64,000 bases of DNA, taken from Erysipelothrix amsterdamensis. Lineage in GTDB: Bacteria; Bacillota_I; Bacilli_A; Erysipelotrichales; Erysipelotrichaceae. Position 1 is the stretch's first letter; each line of letters starts with the position of its first letter. Both the position numbers and the translations under genes were made by a program. The stretch is taken from positions 744,001-808,000 of the forward strand of contig NZ_OW659496.1 in assembly GCF_940143175.1 (NCBI RefSeq), written 5' to 3'. The notes beneath the pieces were generated by a model. It was given only the letters and a program-made list of their open reading frames with translations, did not search any database and was not told the DNA's origin. Of the stretch, positions 23,740 to 33,500 are shown one piece after another.

Positions 23740-23936
23740 AAAATAGTAAACACTATATGATTTAGAAAATAAGTAATTAGAAGAGAGCGTCTTTTAAAAT
23801 GAAGGCATGATGTTGAGATGGAAAAAACGTGACAAAGGCCGTTTTTTCAGAATATCGTAAGTTTCTACATCATGCCGTTAAGAATTTTAAAAGGTGCGAC
23901 CGCGAAAAGGTTGTAGGGGTTCCTGCAACCTTTTTA
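23740..23936 (+). ncRNA. Candidate structured RNA with terminator
   Basis: A nested hairpin spans 23804-23876: the outer arms GGCATGATGT/ACATCATGCC pair over 10 bp and the inner arms GAAAAAACG/CGTTTTTTC over 9 bp. A strong terminator follows at 23905-23935 (stem of about 13 bp with one G-U pair and a U tract). A weak promoter (TTGGTG, 16 nt, TATATG) lies near 23740. No reading frame of note is present. The whole looks like a free-standing transcript of about 170 nt between two unrelated genes. Confidence 0.5.
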
Positions 23937-23948
23937 TTATATTAGAGA

Positions 23949-24353
23949 TTAATTATCTTCATCTAAATCTTTATTTATAATTTTACCGTTTTCACTTCGG
24001 TACTGCTCAAATAATTCAGCCATTTCATTATCCTTTAAAGCAAATTTTTCAAGTTGTTCCAGCATTTTAATTTCACTGATTTTGGCTTGCATCTTGTCAA
24101 AAATAATTCTATTTTCAATCTCTTTTTTTGTCTTTTGTTCCCAGGATTTGATATTTACTTTATCGATTATTTCAATTGGTTGAATTGGTGATACAAGCAC
24201 TTGATAAGGTGGCACAATTTTTTCAACACGTCCAGTAATTGGGTCGTTGTTGTAATCTGGAATTACCACCACATCATTTGGGTTAAGTTCTATTTTTGAT
24301 GAACATAATACACTGATTTCATTTTTAATTTCTTTCACTTGATAATATAACAT
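23949..24353 (-). CDS. Small unknown protein next to the oriT candidate
   Basis: A 134-residue protein starting MLYYQVKEIKNEISVLC, after AAAGGGAG. The N-terminal ~65 residues are beta-rich (DVVVIPDYNNDPITGRVEKI, PYQVLVSPIQPIEI) and the rest is a charged coiled coil ending in acidic residues. It resembles no family I can name. Opposite orientation to the transfer genes and adjacency to the inverted repeat at 24469 may link it to DNA processing. Confidence 0.6.
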   Translation of the reverse strand: MLYYQVKEIKNEISVLCSSKIELNPNDVVVIPDYNNDPITGRVEKIVPPYQVLVSPIQPIEIIDKVNIKSWEQKTKKEIENRIIFDKMQAKISEIKMLEQLEKFALKDNEMAELFEQYRSENGKIINKDLDEDN

Positions 24354-24468
24354 TGTTTATTTTCTCCCTTTCTATAACTTATTTTTACAATTGCAATTTT
24401 AATTAACTCTAGATTAAGTTACTTGCTCATTGTTTATCGCTCCTTTCTGATAATCAAGGGCTAGTCCC

Positions 24469-24679
24469 TTTGACACCCTATCCTTAGCACACAATTAGGT
24501 GAGAAATGCAAAATGAAATGAAGAGATGGCCGTAAGTCGTACTAGTGCGGGAGGAGGGTGAATGTAGTGAACGAATCATCTCGAAATGAAACTCGAGAGA
24601 AAAATTTTAAAAATGTTTTTAATTTAAAAATTTTCGAATTTTGCATTACGAACGAGTGTGCTATGGTAAGGGTGTCAAA
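24469..24679. other. oriT: Probable oriT: 211-bp region with 24-bp imperfect terminal inverted repeats
   Basis: Left arm 24469-24492 and right arm 24656-24679 match at about 21 of 24 positions. The left arm contains GACACCCTATCCTTAGC, which resembles the nic core of IncP-type origins (CCTATCCTG), and the relaxase here is of the same broad MobP class. Inside are a second inverted repeat (ATGCAAAAT 24506/ATTTTGCAT 24638), a TCTCG/CGAGA hairpin and an A/T-rich palindromic stretch. No gene is present. A miniature transposable element with terminal repeats is the alternative; no target duplication is evident. Confidence 0.55.
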
Positions 24680-25033
24680 TACTACTATTAGTTATTAATG
24701 AGTTATATTTGGAAAAGTCTTGATTAATGTTCAGAAGTAACATATTTAGAAACTGATCTAGATCTTGAGGTGAGAATTTAACATAGCTTTATAGTAGATA
24801 TTTCATTTAAGTGGTAAAAATAACAAGTAATAAATAATTTTGAGTTATTATTACGAAATTTAACTTATGAATTAATCAAATAGCAATGAAAAGAGAATAA
24901 AAGGTTTGCTTCATTATTATCGAGGTTTAAACAAAAATTAGATGATATTCCCATGATTAGCCTATCATCAATATTATTTGATATAATAAAATTAAATAAA
25001 CGTGATTTAAATTGTCGTAAGGAGGCACTAAAT
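24680..25033 (+). other. AT-rich gap before the NTPase gene
   Basis: No convincing gene. A TATAAT box near 24982 could be the promoter for the large NTPase, whose ribosome site follows at 25019-25025. Otherwise nothing is seen. Confidence 0.4.
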
Positions 25034-28000
25034 ATGGGTGATAACTTTTCAGAAGGATTACGAAATATGAAATCAGATATTAACAAAATGTATTCATATA
25101 CAAAGTTGTGTATAAACGGAGCCAAAAAATTATTTGTTGAGAAAACTAGTGACGATTTATATTCAAGTCTTGGAGCAACTGATAATGCTGCCGAAAATGA
25201 AGCGTATGAAGAAGCTTTAGATTCTGCAATTTCAAATACAAACAACTTGAATATAGCTATAATGGGCAAGTACTCGTCAGGAAAGAGTAGCATAATAAAA
25301 ACGTACTTTAAAAAACCAGAAAACGCAATTTTAAATCCAATTTATATTTCTTTAGCATCATTTAATGAAATAAAGACCCCCAAAAAAGGAGTGAAGAGAA
25401 ATGAATACTTCCAGTCAATAGAAAAAAGTATTCTTCAACAAATTTTCTATAACGTAGATAGCAATAAAATTCCACTTTCAAGTTTTAAAAGAATTAATAA
25501 ACATCCGAAATGGAAAACATTACTGACTTCAGTGACAGTAGTACTGCTGTTGGGATCAATTATCGTTTTTTTAAATCCTAATGCATTTGATTTTTTAGTG
25601 GAACACTATAATATTCTAACTTCGAAAAAAGGAGCTGGCTTTTCTCTTTCAGTTGTTACTTTTTTATTCGTTTTTTTTATGGCACTGATAAATAAGATCG
25701 CCTACTTCACTCTCACAAGTTTTAATATTAGTAAGTTCAAATTCAAGGATGCTGAAATAGAAATTAACGGAAAAAACGAATCATTATTTAACAGATTTGT
25801 TGATGAGATACTGTATTTCTTTGAAGTTACATCACACTCTGTAGTTGTTATTGAGGATTTAGATAGATTTGACGAACCTACAGTTGTTTTTACCAAGTTA
25901 CGTGAAATGAGTTTATTAATTAATAGTTCTAATCAGATTAAAAGAAGGATTGTTTTTGTATATGCAATGAAAGATGATTTTTTTACTGACTATGCTGATA
26001 GGACTAAGTTTTTTGATTTTATTTTGCCAGTAATACCTTACGTTTCTGCCGTAAATTCAAATGAAATACTCTGGAAAAAACTAGATAAAAGACTTGGAAT
26101 AAGTAAATCAGATTCAACGAAAAGTTGTGACATTGATAAAGAGTTTATCAACGATATCAGTGTATACATTTCAGAAAGTAGAATAATTGATAATGTTGTA
26201 AATGAATTTAGTTTATTTAAGAAAAAGTTAAATAAAACCGAGATGAGTGATAGGGGTTTGCTTTCTTTAATTATTTATAAAAACTTATTTCCGAGAGAAT
26301 ATAATGAATTATCTTCAAATCAAGGATTTATGTTTGATTTTATACAAAAAAAAGGAGAGTTATCGGATAGACTTAAAGCAGCTCATGAAGAATCAAACAC
26401 TGAACTTATAGAAAAAAGGATCAAAATAATTGAAGAATCTTTAAACGGAATGAAGGAAATCAAGGAAGTTTTTATATCAAGGTTAACAAGTCATGAAAAT
26501 CGTATAGTTACTAGTTTTAAATTAAATGATAACTCAAGTATAGATGTGTTAGAATTTCTAGAACTTGAAGATGAAGACATCTTTGAAAGAATAACTAATT
26601 ATACAACTTACTCTGCCTCATCTATTGATCATAGTCATTTTGTGTATTCAACATTTGGTGGATATGATACCTTAGTTAATAGAATAAAAACTATAGGAAT
26701 AAACAAATCAAAAAGTCTAGAGATCATTGACAAGAAAATCAAAAAAAACAATTCTTTAATAAAAGAAATTGATGATTATAAAATATCGACTTTTTTTTCA
26801 AAAATTAACATGAATGATTTAACCAAAAATCTAATGGAATTTGAGATATTTTTACTTAGAAGAGGATATATTTCAGAAGACTATAGAAATTATATTAATA
26901 TATTTCACTCAGGCGACATTACAGAATCAGATTTCAATTATATTTTAACAGTGAAGAAAAACTCGATGTTAAGTTATGACTATGAAATAAACAACTTGAA
27001 AAATACAATTCTCAGACTAAATATTTCTGATTTTTCGGATTCTAATTTTTTAAATAATGATATAGTGGAAGAAATAATAATAAAAAAAGTAGATTATCCT
27101 AAACAGTTCAATGAATTAGCTAATATACTAAATAAACCCGATGATTCAGTAGAAGAATTCACAATACAATTTATCAGTAGAATTAGGAATAAACAAGCAG
27201 TAATACCTATTTTATTTAACACTATGGATGTAGGATTGATGCAAATAATTGAAAGAAATAGAGATAAGACAGAGCTAATGTATTCTATAATCGATGCATT
27301 TTTGACATTTGTACCGATTGATCCAATGAGTAAACTAAGCATTATATTAATTGAGTATATAGAAAACAGCTCTAATGTAGACTACTTATTTGATAATTAT
27401 TCAGACGAAAGAATGGAAAAGCTTAAAAAACTGAATATCAGGCTTAGAATGGCAGACATTGATAATAAGCCATATTCATCGTATATTTATGATAACTTTT
27501 TGATAAATTTTTGTGAAAAACAATTATATGGATACTTTAGATATAAAGAGATTAGTATTAATGAAATTTGCAGAAAACATTTAACTGCAATTTCAAAGAG
27601 CAAGGAGCTTGAGGGATTATATAGGCATGTCATTATTAATATGGATTTATTTATTGATGAGTTTTATAAATACACAAATGATATAGAAGAAGATGAAGAA
27701 GTGTTACTAGAAGTATTGAGAGAGGTAAGGGATATAGAGCTTATAAATGATTTAATAAGTGCGATTAACATCCAATTTTCAAACATTAAAAACGTGTTAC
27801 TAAATAATCAAATACGAAATTGTATTCTCATTGCTGGAAAATTCAAAGGAACATGGGATAATCTAGATGAAATTTTTGAAATTTATTCAGATAATGATAA
27901 TATCCCAGATAAATATGCTGATTTCGAAAGTTTGATCACTGGTTTTTTTGAACTTAACTATGTAGAATTAAGTAAAACGAAATGGCAAAGTTCCGATAGA

Positions 28001-28717
28001 AATTTAAGGAACATGCATTACATATTGACGAGTCGAAGAGTATCTAATAGTAGTCTAGAACAAACGTTAGATAGCATTCCAATTCGCTTGAACATTTCAA
28101 GTAGCTTATTTGATGAAATTGATTTTAAAAGATTAGAGATGCTTATACTGAATAACAAATTAAATCTTACTGTCGATGTTATAAACAAGCTTATCCTTAA
28201 TGAAAAATACGAATTGGCTTCTAAAGTAGTGATGCCTAATATAAATAGGTTTATTAAAGAAATAGCAGTATATGATATTAATGAGGAATTGATTAACGCC
28301 TGTGTTTTGAATGAGGACGCAACAGAAGCGGATAAATTGCTACTTCTAAATAGTATTGAAATAAGTTTAATAAGTAACAATTCTATAAAATATTTTATAG
28401 AGAGAGTAAATCCAAGAGATATCCATAAATACAATGAAGAGCTAATTAAGGAGTATTTTAAATTTCAGAAATCTGAAAATAACATATTAATCGGTATAAA
28501 AGATTTACTCATAAATAATATTCCTATCAATAACTTCACTTTTGTAAGTGAAGTAGGCGAAATAGCAAAAATAGGAGATACTAGATTAAAGTATGCAAAA
28601 ATCACTAAATCAAAAATTGGATTAGAAGTAGCTGAATTGCTAGCTAAAAACGATGTAATTATACGGTATAAAGAGTTCCAGTCTTTTATAAGGTTAGTAA
28701 ATAATCAATCTAATTAA
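25034..28717 (+). CDS. YobI/KAP-like membrane P-loop NTPase, possible defence protein
   Basis: A 1,227-residue protein. AAGGAGG sets the start at ATG 25034. Walker A GKYSSGKSS lies at residues 79-87. Two membrane helices sit inside the NTPase region (LLTSVTVVLLLGSIIVFL about 165-182; SVVTFLFVFFMALI about 206-219). Walker B SVVVIEDLDRFDEP follows near 270-283. This order, with helices inserted between Walker A and B, is that of KAP-type NTPases and the YobI family. The C-terminal ~800 residues are helical with no catalytic motif I recognise. KAP-like transmembrane NTPases have been reported as antiphage proteins (for example Tmn), so a defence role is plausible but inferred. It stands alone, strongly AT-rich, at the element boundary and not far from a type I RM system. 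Confidence 0.75.
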   Translation: MGDNFSEGLRNMKSDINKMYSYTKLCINGAKKLFVEKTSDDLYSSLGATDNAAENEAYEEALDSAISNTNNLNIAIMGKYSSGKSSIIKTYFKKPENAILNPIYISLASFNEIKTPKKGVKRNEYFQSIEKSILQQIFYNVDSNKIPLSSFKRINKHPKWKTLLTSVTVVLLLGSIIVFLNPNAFDFLVEHYNILTSKKGAGFSLSVVTFLFVFFMALINKIAYFTLTSFNISKFKFKDAEIEINGKNESLFNRFVDEILYFFEVTSHSVVVIEDLDRFDEPTVVFTKLREMSLLINSSNQIKRRIVFVYAMKDDFFTDYADRTKFFDFILPVIPYVSAVNSNEILWKKLDKRLGISKSDSTKSCDIDKEFINDISVYISESRIIDNVVNEFSLFKKKLNKTEMSDRGLLSLIIYKNLFPREYNELSSNQGFMFDFIQKKGELSDRLKAAHEESNTELIEKRIKIIEESLNGMKEIKEVFISRLTSHENRIVTSFKLNDNSSIDVLEFLELEDEDIFERITNYTTYSASSIDHSHFVYSTFGGYDTLVNRIKTIGINKSKSLEIIDKKIKKNNSLIKEIDDYKISTFFSKINMNDLTKNLMEFEIFLLRRGYISEDYRNYINIFHSGDITESDFNYILTVKKNSMLSYDYEINNLKNTILRLNISDFSDSNFLNNDIVEEIIIKKVDYPKQFNELANILNKPDDSVEEFTIQFISRIRNKQAVIPILFNTMDVGLMQIIERNRDKTELMYSIIDAFLTFVPIDPMSKLSIILIEYIENSSNVDYLFDNYSDERMEKLKKLNIRLRMADIDNKPYSSYIYDNFLINFCEKQLYGYFRYKEISINEICRKHLTAISKSKELEGLYRHVIINMDLFIDEFYKYTNDIEEDEEVLLEVLREVRDIELINDLISAINIQFSNIKNVLLNNQIRNCILIAGKFKGTWDNLDEIFEIYSDNDNIPDKYADFESLITGFFELNYVELSKTKWQSSDRNLRNMHYILTSRRVSNSSLEQTLDSIPIRLNISSSLFDEIDFKRLEMLILNNKLNLTVDVINKLILNEKYELASKVVMPNINRFIKEIAVYDINEELINACVLNEDATEADKLLLLNSIEISLISNNSIKYFIERVNPRDIHKYNEELIKEYFKFQKSENNILIGIKDLLINNIPINNFTFVSEVGEIAKIGDTRLKYAKITKSKIGLEVAELLAKNDVIIRYKEFQSFIRLVNNQSN

Positions 28718-28774
28718 AAAAAACAACGCACCATCAAAGGGAACTGACCTAGTTCCAAGGTACGTTGTTTTTTT

Positions 28775-28776
<2 letters not shown>
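28716..28776. terminator. Bidirectional terminator shared by the NTPase and GH101 fragment
   Basis: A long hairpin: AACAACGCACC pairs with GGTACGTTGTT (one mismatch) around an inner GGAACT/AGTTCC stem with loop GACCT. A-runs and T-runs on each side make it work in both directions. A second copy near 46.18 and 47.47 kb is interrupted by an insertion sequence. Confidence 0.85.
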
Positions 28777-30240
<1,464 letters not shown>

Positions 30241-30546
30241 GAATATTTTTTCATGTTCGGAATCAATCATTATAGTTGCCTTATATATTATCCATGCTAT
30301 ATTAATGTTAGGTTTTGGTATTTAAAAACCTAATTATGGACAATATTTTTTTATTTAAGAAAGTAAAACAATATGTTCACAATTCTAATGTATCTGGTGA
30401 ATATAGGAAGGAGTATTTAAGTACTAAACAGCTACATTTCTGAGATAAATAATTTATCAACTTTTTGTTTTACAATTGTTGACTATGAGTGAATCCAAAC
30501 CTACGTCGAAATGAATCATAACATTAAGAGGAGATAATATTAGATT
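30241..30546 (+). other. Gap upstream of the large adhesin
   Basis: No gene is seen. The stretch is AT-rich, begins where homology to GH101 ends, and ends with AAGAGGAG before the adhesin start. A likely promoter lies near 30460-30490 but is not distinct. Confidence 0.4.
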
Positions 30547-33500
30547 ATGTACAAAAAAAATAATAGAATACTAATTGTGTTTTTGCTTATATTTTCATTT
30601 GTAATAACTTCCGTATCAATTTATGGGGATCATACACCAAAATCGGGGAGAGATATCAAACTGCTTTTATTAGAAAAAAATTCAAATTTGTTTACAAACA
30701 CAGAGGTCAACATTAAGAATAATTCTGGTGAAATACTCGATAAATATACTGAAGATAGTTATTTAGAAATAAATATGAATTGGTCAATACCCGAAGAATT
30801 AGAGGGGAAGTTGCAACAAGGTGATTTTTATGATTTAGATATACCTAATAATTTGACGGATATATCTATTCATAAATCCGAGAATATACAACTTAATAAA
30901 GATACGATTCGAATCTATATTGATACTAATCTTTCGGGTTATTTAAAATTTAATGCTAAATTAAAAGATTCGGATTTTCAAGAAGAAATAATAGAATTTA
31001 AAGATGCGATTACAACTCAAAGTATTGTTATCACGCGTAAAGAGGTCTCGGATTTAGGTGCAAGCTCAGAAAACAGTGCTGTCAAGGATTCAGTAAGTGA
31101 AGATGATACTCATTTACAGAGCGTAGCGCAATTTTCGAAACCGAGTTCAATTGCAGTATCACGCTTCAAAGTTTATACAGAACCAACCAAAACTACATAC
31201 TTGTCTGGAGAAGAAATAGTTTTTTATGTGGGTGTTTCTCTTACCGATGAAAGTTCTACATTGTCCAATGCACATCTAAGTGTAAGAATCCCCAAAAAAA
31301 ATATTGTAAAATCAACCCTATCAGCTTCCGATATTTCTAGTCAACTGAATAAAAAAATTAGTGAAATTGATGATTATTATATAATTGATTATGAATTAAA
31401 ACCTCTGGGAGCCGGAGCAAGTTTAGACATTCCTTTCAAGTTTGAAACACATAACGGTGAAACTCCAAATGGATTTGCCATCTCGGTTGAAGCATCAATA
31501 TCAAAAGATGACAACGATATGTTATCTTCCGATGCATTAGATTTTACCATTAATACAAATAAGCCGAAGATTGAAAAATTCATATATAACGGAAATTTCA
31601 AAACTAATAAAGACATGAATACTGTTCTTGCAGGATACGAAAAAAATAAAGAGCAAACAATGCTTTCCGAGTCTCTAACGGATTTAGAATATGTTCGCTT
31701 CAGCTATTCACTGTCCACAGGTGACTCTGCAGAGTCAGCTGGTTCAAGACTCTATGATCACGTTGTGATCGAAGATAAAATTCCTGATGATGCCGTCTTT
31801 GTCGCTGAAGATAATAAAGGCTGGACTTTTGATGAAAAAAATCGGATAGCAAAATACGTGTTCGAAAGTGAACAAGGTGTACATCTTGTTCCCAACTTGT
31901 TTTTAGATAAGGTATTCTTGAAGTTGAAATTTCCTAATGCCAAGGTTGGGGTCACACGAATTAATAATGTTACTGCAACATCGACACCCAAAAATATGGA
32001 TAGTTTAGAGAGTCCTGATATTGTTTCAGACGATATTAAATTCGTATTGAAAGCAAGACCAAAAACACTTATAAACGGTTCCAAATCTATATCATATTCT
32101 GAATTTTATGATTATCAAAAAGATAGAGAAAAAGTATTTACTTGGAACTTGACAGCGAGTAATGCGATTGGTGGAGAGGAGCAGTTTGTGACCCTTGGTA
32201 GTCTTGAAATAAAAGATTATGGTCTAGATGAGCGACTCAAATATACGGAATTAAAAATTCCTAAACAAGAATATTTTAAAGGCACTTTATCTATAATCGC
32301 TTTGATGAAAGATGGAAATCGAATTATTTTAGGAAATGATTTATCGACAGAAAATGATCAATCATTTAAGCTTAATGAAGAAACTGTATCAATATCGATT
32401 TTAACTTCTGAAGATAGTGTTATCGAAAATAGTAAATCATTAAAAGTGTACATCGATACGATGCTTAGAGACACAGAACTGGATGTAGTGCCAGATAATG
32501 TGGTGGTGACATACTTAGAAAATAAAGCAGACTTCAACATAAGCACAAAAGAGGGACAAACTGAAACTAATTCAGTGCGATCCACCATACGCTTTTATAA
32601 AGTACGTCCAAGTGTTACATTAAATAAAAAAATCGAAAATTCAAAAAAAGATTATTTTATGGATGATTTAATAAAATACTCGTTGAGTTTAGACTTTAAC
32701 AATTTTTTAGGTGATTCTAACTACATTGATGGAACTAAAATTGTCGATATTTTGCCGATTGGAAACGATTATATTAATGGGTCATCAAACGTGAAAATTG
32801 CTTCAAACGTATCAAGTAATATAAAATCACATGTTAATGATCCAGAAATCATCCATAACTATAAGGAATCTGGTCAGACGGCATTAGTATGGGATTTAGG
32901 AAAACTAGAATATAAAGGGAATAATAGCATGGGTTACATGCGTGGTTCTGTTATCGTTAGTTACTCTACACGCTTAACTAGTTTTGCGAGTCAAGGTCAG
33001 AACAAAAATGAAGCATACCTTTCATGGGTAAATTCGGATATTGTTAAAGCTGCAGGTGAAACGCAAAAAGATTTATACGATCTAAATAACAATGGTGATT
33101 ATGAAGAGTTGATAAGTAAATCGAACGTTCAATTTAACTATGTACCACCACGTGAACTTTTAATTCGCAAAGAAGTTAAGGGCTCATTAGATTCGCGTTA
33201 TCTGTTGCCACCAAGTAAAGGATTGAGTGAACTTGATACTCTTGTGAGCTATCGTTTTAGAATGGATAATTATTCAATTACAGATATCAAAACACTGTCA
33301 TTTATTGACTTAATTCCAGATTTGAACGATAAAACAGCGAGTGAAGATGTGACTCAAGGATCAAAGCGAATTCCTAGAAATTCTAATTTTAAATTAATGC
33401 TTAGTGGACATATCACTCTTCCCGAAGGGTTGAATGTATACTACACGACAGATACTATCCCTGATGACATTAGAGATTTCTATAAAAATGCGATATGGCA

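Noticed and set aside
24865-25293. Minus-strand open frame over the NTPase start
   Set aside because: It overlaps the Walker A coding region of the NTPase on the other strand and has no ribosome site or family resemblance.
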